Below, piece after piece: positions 6,828 to 14,034 of a stretch of 16,614 nt of DNA. The translations under genes and the position numbers were made by a program. The notes beneath the pieces are model-generated. The model saw only the letters and a list, made by a program, of their open reading frames with translations, did not search any database and was not told where the DNA came from. This DNA is from Bacillota bacterium (lineage in GTDB: Bacteria > Bacillota > Clostridia > Christensenellales > CAG-138). The stretch spans positions 1 through 16,614 of the forward strand of contig JAEWYV010000005.1 in assembly GCA_023458615.1 (NCBI GenBank), read 5' to 3'. Position 1 is the first letter of the stretch, and the number at the start of each line of letters is the position of its first letter.

Positions 6828-7895
6828 TCAGCGCGCGTCACTTGAACAATATGGCTCGTTCATCAACAAAATTTTGCCCGATACCGCGCCAGGCGTTTCG
6901 AAGAGTAAAAACGCATCCTGCGCCTTGGACATGGGGTACCGTCCGCCGATGAATGCTTCGTCAAACTTAAGCCTGCCGTCGGCATAATACTCCGCCGTCA
7001 TCGTCCATTCCTTTCCGGGGAATGGCGCGCTGTAGCTCATCCAGGAACCGGTCAGGCGAAACTCCTTGCGGTTCATGTTTTCCCACTCGGCAGGGGTATA
7101 GGTCAAGTCCACATGCGGGGTACCGATAAAGCAAACATGCGCCTTGTTCGCGGCGAGCACAAACGCCATCTTCATGGTCGGCGCGGCACCTGCGGTCTCA
7201 AATACATAGTCGAATCCGCCGCGCGAAAATTCCTTTGCCGCGTCTAAAAATCCGGCTTCCCGCGTGTCAAACACCGCATCCGCGCCCATGCGCTTTGCAA
7301 GCGCCAACCGCTCCGGGCTGATATCGAACACTGCGATGCTCTTTGCGCCCAAGAGACGCGCCCATTGCATCGTGAAAACACCAATCGTGCCGCCGCCGAG
7401 AATCGCGACGCTTCCGCCGCCTTTGTAGTCGCACTGTAAAACGCCGTGCAGCGCAACGGTGGAGGGTTCAAACATCGCGCCCTGCTCAAAAGAAGTCTTA
7501 GGATCGAACACAACGGCGTTGCGCTCCGGAATGACGATATATTCCGCATTGCTCCCCTGTTGCCTAGAGCCGATGAAAGAGTAGTGTTTACAGAGCGAGT
7601 AATCGCCCTTTTGGCAATCCGCGCATTTCATGCAGGGCAGAAGAGGTGCGCCGGAGACGCGATCCCCCACGCGAACGCGGGTCACGCCCGAACCAACCTC
7701 CACCACCTCGCCGGAAAACTCATGTCCCAACACGATGGGATAAAAATGTACGCCGTTGTGGAAAAATCGCGGAATATCCGAACCGCAAATGCCGGAAGCG
7801 GCAACGCGAACGAGCACGCTATCCGCCTGCATCGACGGCAGTTCAATGTCCTGATAAACAATGGTCTTATTCTGTGTCAATACGGCTGCTTTCAC
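6828..7895 (-). CDS. gatD: GatD-like zinc-dependent polyol (galactitol-1-phosphate 5-) dehydrogenase
   Basis: A 355-residue medium-chain zinc dehydrogenase resembling galactitol-1-phosphate 5-dehydrogenase over its whole length. The block GICGSDIPRFFHNG, the run FYPIVLGHEFSG, LLPC followed by the structural-zinc cysteines, YSFIGSRQQG and GSWMSYSAPFPGKEW all have close counterparts in GatD. Catalytic zinc ligands are Cys37, His58 and Glu59; the structural zinc cysteines are 88, 91, 94 and 102, all present. The nucleotide fold has GGGTIG and an acidic VFDIS end of beta-2, which predicts NAD(H). The start is GTG at 7895, overlapping the kinase stop in a 4-base GTGA junction with AGGAGG 8 bases upstream. 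With an ABC importer instead of a PTS, the substrate here may be a free polyol such as galactitol or altritol rather than a phosphate. Confidence 0.87.
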   Translation of the reverse strand: MKAAVLTQNKTIVYQDIELPSMQADSVLVRVAASGICGSDIPRFFHNGVHFYPIVLGHEFSGEVVEVGSGVTRVRVGDRVSGAPLLPCMKCADCQKGDYSLCKHYSFIGSRQQGSNAEYIVIPERNAVVFDPKTSFEQGAMFEPSTVALHGVLQCDYKGGGSVAILGGGTIGVFTMQWARLLGAKSIAVFDISPERLALAKRMGADAVFDTREAGFLDAAKEFSRGGFDYVFETAGAAPTMKMAFVLAANKAHVCFIGTPHVDLTYTPAEWENMNRKEFRLTGSWMSYSAPFPGKEWTMTAEYYADGRLKFDEAFIGGRYPMSKAQDAFLLFETPGAVSGKILLMNEPYCSSDAR

Positions 7896-9424
7896 GCGCC
7901 CTGCCTCCTGGATTCCTTCATAATATCCTTCAACTGCTCATAGAGCTTGCGATAGATGGTATAGCCCGCGTCGTATGCGCTTTGGTCTGCGTCGTCGTGC
8001 CGTTGGGTGCGCTTCACCTGCACGGTACGGTTCACCGCTTCTTCAAAACTGCCATACACGCCAACGCCAACGCCCGCGAGAATCGCCGCACCCAGCGGCG
8101 TTGCCAGATCGGACTCCGGCACCTCGATGTCCTTGCCGGTGATGTCGGCCTTAATCTGCGTCCATAGGCGGGAGTTTGCGCTGCCGCCTGTTGCGCGCAG
8201 GGTCTCAATCCTTGCGCCGACGGATTCGGCAATCTCCAGATTATGGCGCAGCGAATAGCCAACGCCCTCCATCAATGCGCGAACCATATGCCCGCGCGTT
8301 TTGCTGTAATCCAGTCCAAAGAACACGCCCTGTGCGTCGCTATCCCAAATCGGCGAGCGCTCCCCTGCCAGATACGGCAGGAACACCACACCATCGCTCC
8401 CAGCGGAAACCCCTTCGGCAAGCGCATCGAGAAAGGCAAAGGAGGAACCGCCTTTCTCGAGCGCCATCCGACGTTCGAAATCCGCAAATTCGCGCTCAAA
8501 CCACCGCATCGCGCCGCCGCCGCCTGTGGTGCCACCCTGCAACAGCCAATGATCCGGCACGACATGATATCCCAAGATAAGCCGCGAATCCGCGCAGTAT
8601 TGATCGATGCAAATGCTCATACCGCCTGCCTGACCGCCCTGCTCCTGCGTCTGCCCGGCGCGGATCACCCCCGCGCCAAGTGTGCTGCAAGCGGCGTCCA
8701 GCCCTCCGGCAACGACCGGTGTTCCCGCCAGCAGACCCGTTTGTCGCGCGGCCTGCTCCTGCACATGACCGACGATTGCATGGCAGGCGTAAAGTTCCGG
8801 AATCAGGCTCGGATTGATCCCGAGCGTACGGCACATGTTTTGATCCATGCGCCCGTTTTTCATATCAAAACTATGCAGCCCGTATGCCTGGCTGATATCC
8901 ATACTGACGTTTCCGGTCAGCCGGTAGGCGATAAATCCGTTGGACTGCAAGATCCATTTCGTTTTTTGGTAGGCCTCAGGCATATGCCGTTCCAGCCATA
9001 AAATCTTTGCGGTCACATATTGCGCCTTGAGCGGATTTCCGCTCAGCGCAAAGATTGCGTCCGCTCCTATGCGGGAATTGAGTTCCTCGCAGATCGATTC
9101 TGCGCGTGTGTCCAGCCAGATTGGATCCGGCGCTAGCACCCGGCCTTCGCCGTCCATCGCAATGGCGGACCATCCCTGCCCATCAATGCCGATTGCGGCA
9201 ATGCTGTTTGGTGAGATTCCGCCATCGGTAACCATCTCACGGATGCCGCGGCAGACCGCCTCCCACCAATCGTCCGGATTTTGTTCCACAAAGCCCGGAT
9301 GCGGATATTGGGTTTGGTATGCAACCGTCCGGCTCGCTAGCGCCTTTCCATCTTCGGAAAAGACTACCAGTTTGCAGGCGCTGGTTCCGATGTCTATGCC
9401 AAGAAGGCATGTTCCCTGACTCAC
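7892..9424 (-). CDS. FGGY-family carbohydrate kinase (xylulokinase-like)
   Basis: A 510-residue sugar kinase of the actin/hexokinase fold. The N-domain has the phosphate motif LLGIDIGTSACK, GFVEQNPDDWW and GIDGQGWSAIA. The C-domain has VVAGGLDAACSTLG with the likely catalytic Asp, GGTTGGGGAMRWF, FLPYLAGERSPIWD, the ATP-binding ATGGSANSRLWTQI, and DLATPLGAAILAGVGVG. These match xylulokinase-like kinases, which phosphorylate ketoses or polyols. The GTG at 9424 is chosen because it overlaps the fucU-like stop in a GTGA junction, has GGGAG 7 bases upstream, and gives the usual length; a start at 9490 would add 22 residues with no family resemblance. The substrate is not readable from sequence. 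Given the GatD and GatZ neighbours, a hexulose such as tagatose, or a pentulose, is possible. Confidence 0.88.
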   Translation of the reverse strand: MSQGTCLLGIDIGTSACKLVVFSEDGKALASRTVAYQTQYPHPGFVEQNPDDWWEAVCRGIREMVTDGGISPNSIAAIGIDGQGWSAIAMDGEGRVLAPDPIWLDTRAESICEELNSRIGADAIFALSGNPLKAQYVTAKILWLERHMPEAYQKTKWILQSNGFIAYRLTGNVSMDISQAYGLHSFDMKNGRMDQNMCRTLGINPSLIPELYACHAIVGHVQEQAARQTGLLAGTPVVAGGLDAACSTLGAGVIRAGQTQEQGGQAGGMSICIDQYCADSRLILGYHVVPDHWLLQGGTTGGGGAMRWFEREFADFERRMALEKGGSSFAFLDALAEGVSAGSDGVVFLPYLAGERSPIWDSDAQGVFFGLDYSKTRGHMVRALMEGVGYSLRHNLEIAESVGARIETLRATGGSANSRLWTQIKADITGKDIEVPESDLATPLGAAILAGVGVGVYGSFEEAVNRTVQVKRTQRHDDADQSAYDAGYTIYRKLYEQLKDIMKESRRQGA

Positions 9425-9867
9425 TTGATGACTCCCTTTTGAATCATAATATTGGCATAGATCTCCGTTTCGCCCGTCTGAACGATGCAATAGGATTTCT
9501 TTGCCGCTTCATAAAACGCAAAGCGCTCCATATAGCCAACCGCGCTCTTACCGCGCGGGTCATAGCGTGATACGATAGCCTCGTATTCCTTCCAAATCGG
9601 AATCTCCAGATCCTTGTCGCAATCCATCGTCTGCATCAGCATCACGGGCGCGGACGAATAGCTGTCCGTCGGAATCACCTGCAAAACCGCGTCTAACAGC
9701 GCGGTGCCTGAGATACCGTCCGCGCGCAGGAATTTGCAGTTGCCCTCGTGCGCAAAGCGCTTCCCGGGAAAATTGGCATCTCCCAAAACGATGACATCGC
9801 TATGTCCCATTTCGCAGAGCGTTGCGAGCAGTTCAGGCGAAAGAATACTGGGTATGTTTTTCAGCAT
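9421..9867 (-). CDS. fucU: FucU/RbsD-family sugar mutarotase
   Basis: A 148-residue protein matching L-fucose mutarotase FucU (about 140 residues). Shared blocks are LSPELLATLCEMGHSD with His22, DANFPG around Asp30, the RADG turn, PTDSYSSAPVMLM, and RFAFYEAAKKSYCIVQTGE near the C-terminus followed by YANIMIQKGV. The family interconverts alpha and beta anomers of pyranoses, or pyranose and furanose forms of ribose, so that the form needed by a transporter or enzyme is supplied. The ATG at 9867 has GGAGG 9 bases upstream. It starts 90 bases after the binding-protein gene, past a strong hairpin, and its TGA overlaps the kinase GTG. No fucose isomerase or fuculose aldolase is nearby, so the sugar need not be fucose. 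Confidence 0.9.
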   Translation of the reverse strand: MLKNIPSILSPELLATLCEMGHSDVIVLGDANFPGKRFAHEGNCKFLRADGISGTALLDAVLQVIPTDSYSSAPVMLMQTMDCDKDLEIPIWKEYEAIVSRYDPRGKSAVGYMERFAFYEAAKKSYCIVQTGETEIYANIMIQKGVIK

Positions 9868-9912
9868 GGAAGGGAACCTCCGTCAGTAGCGTTCATTTGG
9901 AATGTTTGATGT

Positions 9913-9940
9913 GCGGGGCAGCCCGTGAGGGCTGCCCCGC
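9913..9940 (-). other. Strong intercistronic hairpin after the binding-protein gene
   Basis: GCGGGGCAGCCC (9913-9924) and GGGCTGCCCCGC (9929-9940) form a perfect 12-bp GC-rich stem with a 4-base loop. It lies 17 bases past the binding-protein stop. No T run follows on the minus strand, so it should protect the upstream mRNA or reduce read-through rather than end transcription outright. Confidence 0.7.
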
Positions 9941-9957
9941 GTTGTTCATCCGAGCAA

Positions 9958-11109
9958 TTAATCGTAGAGCAGTTTCGCAATGTCCGGATCGTCCATGTTG
10001 TCCACGGTGTAGAACTGGCAGCCGGTGTCAACCAGAGCCGGGATGCTCTCGCCCTGGATCGCCTTGTACGCAAGTTCGACGGCATAGTAGCCGATCATGT
10101 ACGGATCCTGTGTAACAGCGCCGTAGAACCACTGGTTGCGGATGGCGTTGAGCAGGGTTGCGCCGGAGTCGAAGCCGACGACGACCATGTCCTTATAACG
10201 GCCATTCGTACGATCGAGGTCCGAACCATCGGCGGTGGCGGCGAGCATGCCGTCAACGGAACCGGAGTTGGTGCAGAACACGCCGACCGGTGCCTTCTGG
10301 ATGACGGCCTGAGCGGCAGCCTGGCAGTCGGTTACGCTGGTGGTCGCTGCGATGGAGACGAGGATTTCCACGGCGGTGTCGCCAGAGGAGGAGGCCTTGT
10401 TCCACTTATCATGTCCGGTCACGGAGACGAGGCCGGGCTGCGCTGCGTCGCAGAGCTTGAACATTTCATCCACGAAGCCGGTTGTACGACCGGTGATGGA
10501 GGCGGAGGTTGCATCCTGGCTGATCACGGAGATCACAACCGGGGCATCCTTCGTTGCGGCGGCAACGGCTGCGGCAACGGATTCGATGGCATACATTTTG
10601 TCAGCTGCCAGCGCGCCAGCGGCGGTGTTATCCGTCGAAGCGGTAGAGACAATAGAACCTTCGGGCGCATTCGGTACGCCAGAGTCAAAGCCGATGACCG
10701 GGATGCCGGCATCTTTGCAAGCCTGGAGCTGTTCGGTGACGGACTCGGTGTCGAGAGCCGCAAGGCACAGGGCGGCGGGCTTCTTCGCCATCGCGGCGTT
10801 GAGCATGTCGACCTGGACGCTGATGTCGGACTCGGACGGCGGGCCGTCAAAGGTGATTTCTACGCCATATTTGGCGGCGGCATCCTGGGAGCCCGCCATA
10901 ACGGTCTGCCAGAACTTATGCTGGAAGCCTTTGGAGATAACGGGGATGTAAAGGGGGGCTGCTGCGGGGGCTTCGGTCGCTGCCGCGGCAGGCGCTTCGG
11001 TTGCGGCGGCGGGAGCTTCGGTTGCTTCTGCCGCGGGTGCCGGTGCTGCGCATGCGAACATTCCGAACACAAGCGCCACAGTCAATACGAGAACGAGCAG
11101 TTTCTTCAT
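9958..11109 (-). CDS. Sugar ABC transporter substrate-binding lipoprotein (RbsB type)
   Basis: A 383-residue extracytoplasmic binding protein of the periplasmic-binding-protein-like family used by ribose, xylose and galactose importers. It has a signal peptide (MKKLLVLVLTVALVFG), a lipobox-like MFAC with Cys20 as the likely lipidation site, and an Ala/Pro/Thr/Glu linker at about 28-51. The ligand domain starts at PLYIPVISKGFQHKFWQ. Typical marks are KPAALCLAALD, IPVIGFDSG, the segment VVVGFDSGATLLNAIRN, and YDP-like QDPYMIGYYAVELA. The ATG at 11109 is chosen because the signal peptide begins there and GGAGG lies 11 bases upstream; an in-frame start at 11190 would put 27 hydrophilic residues before it. 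It follows the permease by 138 bases holding hairpins and is followed by another hairpin. Ligand unknown. Confidence 0.93.
   Translation of the reverse strand: MKKLLVLVLTVALVFGMFACAAPAPAAEATEAPAAATEAPAAAATEAPAAAPLYIPVISKGFQHKFWQTVMAGSQDAAAKYGVEITFDGPPSESDISVQVDMLNAAMAKKPAALCLAALDTESVTEQLQACKDAGIPVIGFDSGVPNAPEGSIVSTASTDNTAAGALAADKMYAIESVAAAVAAATKDAPVVISVISQDATSASITGRTTGFVDEMFKLCDAAQPGLVSVTGHDKWNKASSSGDTAVEILVSIAATTSVTDCQAAAQAVIQKAPVGVFCTNSGSVDGMLAATADGSDLDRTNGRYKDMVVVGFDSGATLLNAIRNQWFYGAVTQDPYMIGYYAVELAYKAIQGESIPALVDTGCQFYTVDNMDDPDIAKLLYD
10957..11028 (-). repeat. Ala-Thr-Glu-Ala-Pro coding repeat in the binding-protein linker
   Basis: Three near-copies of ATEAPAA, about 8 codons each, lie between the lipid anchor and the ligand domain. 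This is a flexible tether of the kind seen in many clostridial lipoproteins. Confidence 0.8.
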
Positions 11110-11141
11110 GATGTCTGTTTCCTCCATTTTTTTATTTATCT

Positions 11142-11159
11142 CAACGGGTTCACCCGTTG
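11142..11159 (-). other. Hairpin just upstream of the binding-protein ribosome site
   Basis: CAACGGGT (11142-11149) and ACCCGTTG (11152-11159) pair perfectly. With a realistic loop the stem is 7 bp with a tetraloop. It ends 17 bases before the GGAGG at 11121-11125 on the minus strand, so it could shield the 5' end of a processed binding-protein mRNA. Confidence 0.5.
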
Positions 11160-11172
11160 GAGCCGGGTGGAA

Positions 11173-11190
11173 TTGGCTAAACGAAGCCAA
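11173..11190 (-). other. Second small hairpin in the permease to binding-protein gap
   Basis: TTGGCT (11173-11178) and AGCCAA (11185-11190) form a 6-bp stem with a 6-base loop, 13 bases further from the binding-protein start than the previous hairpin. No T run follows, so it is not a clear terminator. Confidence 0.35.
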
Positions 11191-11247
11191 GGGGGTCGGT
11201 TTTCAACCCTTTTTTGTGACTATTTGGTTCTTGTCGGTCCTTCTAGC

Positions 11248-12216
11248 TTAATGAATGACTCTGTTGCCCTGTTTTACGCGGTATTGATCGAGCAGAACCG
11301 CGCCGATGACGACAAGGCCGGTAAAGAACGTTTGCCAGTGGCTCTGGAGCCCCATCGACATAAGCCCTTGCTTGAGTACGCTCATGACGAAAACGCCGAT
11401 GATGGTTCCAACCAATGTGCCCGTACCGCCGCTCATCGACGTGCCGCCGATGACGACGCCCGCAATGCCGAGAAGTTCCTGTCCGTTTCCTGTGCTTGGA
11501 ATAATTGAAGTGTAAACCGCGGCATAGAATACGCCGGCTGCGCCGCAGCAGAACCCGCAGAAGGTATATACGCCGGCAAGCCACGGCTTGGTCTTGATGC
11601 CACTTAAGCGCGCTGCCTCCGCATTACTGCCGATGGCGTAGGTATACCGTCCAAAGCGCGTTTTATTCAGAATGATCAACGCAACGACGAAGAATGCAGC
11701 AAGCCAGATTGCGCCGACAGGGAAACCCGTGGTCGTCTTGTAAAAGAAATTCTTGAACCAGCCATCCGCAGTGCCGAAGGTCGGATAACGCATGGTCTGT
11801 ACCTTGGTTACAATTGCGCCAAAGCCCATACCCATCATCTGTGTACCGAGTGTTGCAATGAACGGCGGAAGCCCCATATAGGCAACCATGATGCCGTTGA
11901 GCAGGCCGATCAGCGTCGCAACCACGAGAACCAGAGCAAGGCACCATCCCATTGGCCAATGCCAGCTGTTATAGGCCATGCCGCCGATGAGCGCCGCGCA
12001 CATCATCGTTGTGCCAAGCGAAAGGTCGATTCCTCCGGTGATGATGACAAACGTTACACCGATTGCCATAAAGCCGATATAGTAAGACCCATCGAGAATA
12101 TTGATCAGATAATCCGTAGAAAAAAAGTTGTTTCCGAAGACGGAGAAAAACCCATACAGGATTACCAATACCATTGGCGCAAGCAGTTTCGTTATGTCAA
12201 ATTTCCTGGTCGTCAT
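11248..12216 (-). CDS. Sugar ABC transporter permease (RbsC type)
   Basis: A 322-residue inner-membrane permease of the ribose/xylose/galactose class, forming the channel with the RbsA-type ATPase. About eight to ten hydrophobic segments are visible. Family marks are ITGGIDLSLGTTM in the N-terminal half and the cytoplasmic coupling segment YAIGSNAEAARLSGIKTKPW near the middle, followed by GIAGVVIGGTSMSGGTGTLVGTIIGVFVM. The ATG at 12216 has GAGG about 8-10 bases upstream and is 82 bases after the ATPase gene. The length is usual for the family. There is a single permease gene, so it should act as a homodimer. Confidence 0.93.
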   Translation of the reverse strand: MTTRKFDITKLLAPMVLVILYGFFSVFGNNFFSTDYLINILDGSYYIGFMAIGVTFVIITGGIDLSLGTTMMCAALIGGMAYNSWHWPMGWCLALVLVVATLIGLLNGIMVAYMGLPPFIATLGTQMMGMGFGAIVTKVQTMRYPTFGTADGWFKNFFYKTTTGFPVGAIWLAAFFVVALIILNKTRFGRYTYAIGSNAEAARLSGIKTKPWLAGVYTFCGFCCGAAGVFYAAVYTSIIPSTGNGQELLGIAGVVIGGTSMSGGTGTLVGTIIGVFVMSVLKQGLMSMGLQSHWQTFFTGLVVIGAVLLDQYRVKQGNRVIH

Positions 12217-12298
12217 AATTCCATCCTCACATGTTCATTCTGGCAAGATTCCTAGCGTTATCCGGATTGTTTTACAGGTGTTCGGGAACGCCGAAGTC

Positions 12299-13792
12299 TT
12301 ACATATTCATCGTTGCAAACGTCATAACGCTGGTCTGGGTTGCGTCGCAAATATCCAGTTCGCCGGTAATCGCACCTTCACTCATGACGATGATCCGGTC
12401 GGACATACGCAGTAGCTCCGGCATTTCCGAGGAAATCATGATAATCGACTTCCCGTCCTCGACCAACTGGTTCATGAGCTTGTAGATTTCGCTCTTTGCG
12501 CCAACGTCGATGCCGCGGGTCGGTTCGTCAAAGATCAGCACCTCGCATTTTTTGATGAGCCATTTGGCGATGACGATCTTCTGCTGGTTTCCGCCGGAAA
12601 GGTTTTTGACCAGCTGTCTCAGGCTCGGTGTCTTGATCGAAATCTTCTGAATATAGTCCTGCGCAACTCCATCGATCTTTTTGTCGTTCATAATCGGGCC
12701 CACGCAGTAATTCTCAAGATCCGCCATAACGCAGTTATCCCGAACGGAGAGCCCCGTCGCTATACCGAAGGCCTTACGATCCTCCGAAAGGTAGCCAATG
12801 CCGCAACGAACCGCATCGCTTGGCGAATGAATCTCCACCTTCTGCCCATTGACAAACACCTCGCCGGAAACCCTTGTATCCGCGCCAAAGAGTGCGCGCA
12901 TGGTTTCCGTCCGCCCAGCGCCGACAAGCCCGGCAAAGCCCAATATCTCGCCCTTTCGGAGCTGGAACGAAACATCTTTTACGTTTGGTGCGACCAGGTG
13001 CTTGGCTTCGAGCACAACCGGCGAATCCTGCGGCACGGTGCTGCACTGCTTCGGTTCTTCATAGATCACGCGGCCGACCATCATGGAGATAATCTCCTGA
13101 CGGTTTACGTCCGCCGTGTTCACGGTTCCAACATACTGACCGTCCCGCATGACGGTGATCCGGTCGGAAATGCGCCAGAGCTCCTCCAGCCGGTGCGAAA
13201 TATAGATAATGCCGCGTCCGGCTGCGCGTAGTTGCCGGATGAAACGGAAGAGTTCCTCAATCTCCGTGTCGGTCAACGGCGAGGTTGGCTCATCCATGAC
13301 AAAAAGCTCACTGTTGTTGTTGAGCGCTTTGGCGATTTCAATCATCTGCTGCTTGGCAACGGTGAGCTTTTTCACCGGCATCGTGGGGTCGATATCCAGA
13401 TGCATGGAGGCAAGCAGTTCCTTTGCCGCCTGGTTGGCCTTTTTCTGATCGAGAAAAACGCCGCCGAACATGGGTTCCTTGCCGATATAGATGTTCTCCG
13501 CAACGGTGAGATGCGGCATCAGGTTGAGTTCCTGATGGATCATTCCGATGCCGCGTTTCTGCGCGTCCAGCGGACCATTCAATTCGATCTCTTCACCCTT
13601 ATAGATGATTTCGCCACCATCCTTTTTGTAGATGCCGTTGAGCACCTTCATGAGGGTGGACTTTCCCGCGCCGTTTTCACCGATGAGCGCATGCACCTCT
13701 CCAGCACGGACATTCAGGCATGCATTGTCCAGCGCATGTACGCCAGGAAAGAATTTCTGTATATTTTTCATCTCAAGTAAGATGTCGGACAT
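12299..13792 (-). CDS. Sugar ABC transporter ATP-binding protein, duplicated (RbsA/MglA type)
   Basis: A 497-residue energising subunit with two fused ATPase domains, as usual for this importer class. Domain 1 has Walker A GENGAGKST (38-46), a weak signature LTVAKQQM and Walker B FVMDEPTSPLTD. Domain 2 has a degenerate Walker A (GLVGAGRTE), the good signature LSGGNQQKIVIAKWL and Walker B LIFDEPTRGID. A Pro replaces the usual Ala after DEPTS in domain 1. A degenerate second Walker A is normal for RbsA. The ATG at 13792 is preceded by GGGGTG. It is the first gene of the operon, about 100 bases downstream of a predicted minus-strand promoter and divergent from the regulator. Confidence 0.94.
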   Translation of the reverse strand: MSDILLEMKNIQKFFPGVHALDNACLNVRAGEVHALIGENGAGKSTLMKVLNGIYKKDGGEIIYKGEEIELNGPLDAQKRGIGMIHQELNLMPHLTVAENIYIGKEPMFGGVFLDQKKANQAAKELLASMHLDIDPTMPVKKLTVAKQQMIEIAKALNNNSELFVMDEPTSPLTDTEIEELFRFIRQLRAAGRGIIYISHRLEELWRISDRITVMRDGQYVGTVNTADVNRQEIISMMVGRVIYEEPKQCSTVPQDSPVVLEAKHLVAPNVKDVSFQLRKGEILGFAGLVGAGRTETMRALFGADTRVSGEVFVNGQKVEIHSPSDAVRCGIGYLSEDRKAFGIATGLSVRDNCVMADLENYCVGPIMNDKKIDGVAQDYIQKISIKTPSLRQLVKNLSGGNQQKIVIAKWLIKKCEVLIFDEPTRGIDVGAKSEIYKLMNQLVEDGKSIIMISSEMPELLRMSDRIIVMSEGAITGELDICDATQTSVMTFATMNM

Positions 13793-13899
13793 GTTTTCAC
13801 CCCGATTTCGTCTTTACTCTGTCTGCCGATTATTTGTCTGATGAAAGCAGATTTAGGAACACAAATTTAGAATCACTTGATGTGCCGCCTTGTGATATC

Positions 13900-13928
13900 A
13901 AAATACAATCACTCCCAGCTATAGTCAA
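13900..13928 (-). promoter_or_regulatory. Predicted promoter of the ABC/catabolic operon
   Basis: On the minus strand TTGACT (13928-13923) and TATTTT (13905-13900) are separated by 17 bases. The -35 matches 5 of 6 and the -10 matches 4 of 6 consensus bases. Transcription would start near 13893 and give a leader of about 100 bases before the ATPase gene. Confidence 0.6.
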
Positions 13929-13953
13929 TGAATTTTGCTAGAATTTTCATTGA
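13925..13953. promoter_or_regulatory. Inverted repeat overlapping the operon -35 element (operator candidate)
   Basis: TCAATGAA (13925-13932) and TTCATTGA (13946-13953) are perfect 8-base arms, 21 bases centre to centre, overlapping the -35 of the catabolic operon promoter. Two helical turns between the arms suit binding by a dimer on one DNA face. Placement suggests repression of the operon, presumably by the divergent LacI-type regulator. Confidence 0.45.
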
Positions 13954-13975
13954 ATCGTTTCATTTACTTGTTTCA
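13944..13975. repeat. Three KTTTCA repeats at exact 13-base spacing
   Basis: TTTTCA (13944-13949), GTTTCA (13957-13962) and GTTTCA (13970-13975) recur every 13 bases in the divergent control region. The middle copy is one half of the CG-centred palindrome, so these may be half-sites. Confidence 0.45.
13951..13962. promoter_or_regulatory. LacI-family-like operator candidate
   Basis: TGAATCGTTTCA is a near-perfect palindrome with a central CG, 5 of 6 base pairs symmetrical, which is the general form of LacI-family operators. It lies between the two divergent promoters, upstream of both -35 elements. Confidence 0.5.
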
Positions 13976-13978
13976 AGT

Positions 13979-14006
13979 TTGATTTTTTCAGGTGATTTGC
14001 TATAAT
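13979..14006 (+). promoter_or_regulatory. Predicted promoter of the LacI-type regulator
   Basis: TTGATT (13979-13984) and a perfect TATAAT (14001-14006) are separated by 16 bases. TG before the -10 gives an extended -10 element. The start codon is 28 bases downstream of the -10. Confidence 0.75.
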
Positions 14007-14034
14007 ATATGAATCTATTAATAAGAGGTTCCGA

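Noticed and set aside
10957..11028. A tandem repeat or CRISPR-like array in the binding-protein gene
   Set aside because: The repeat unit is a short coding repeat (ATEAPAA) in a lipoprotein linker, with no spacers. No CRISPR array, tRNA, rRNA or insertion sequence was seen in the window.
9925..11508. A 527-codon plus-strand open frame opposite the binding-protein and permease genes
   Set aside because: It is antisense to two well-supported genes, rich in Gly and Cys as expected from the complement of Ala-rich coding sequence, and has no recognisable motif or ribosome site.
13949..13963. A CcpA catabolite-response (cre) site
   Set aside because: The CG-centred palindrome has only three bases between TG and CG where the cre consensus needs four, so it fits a generic LacI-family operator better.
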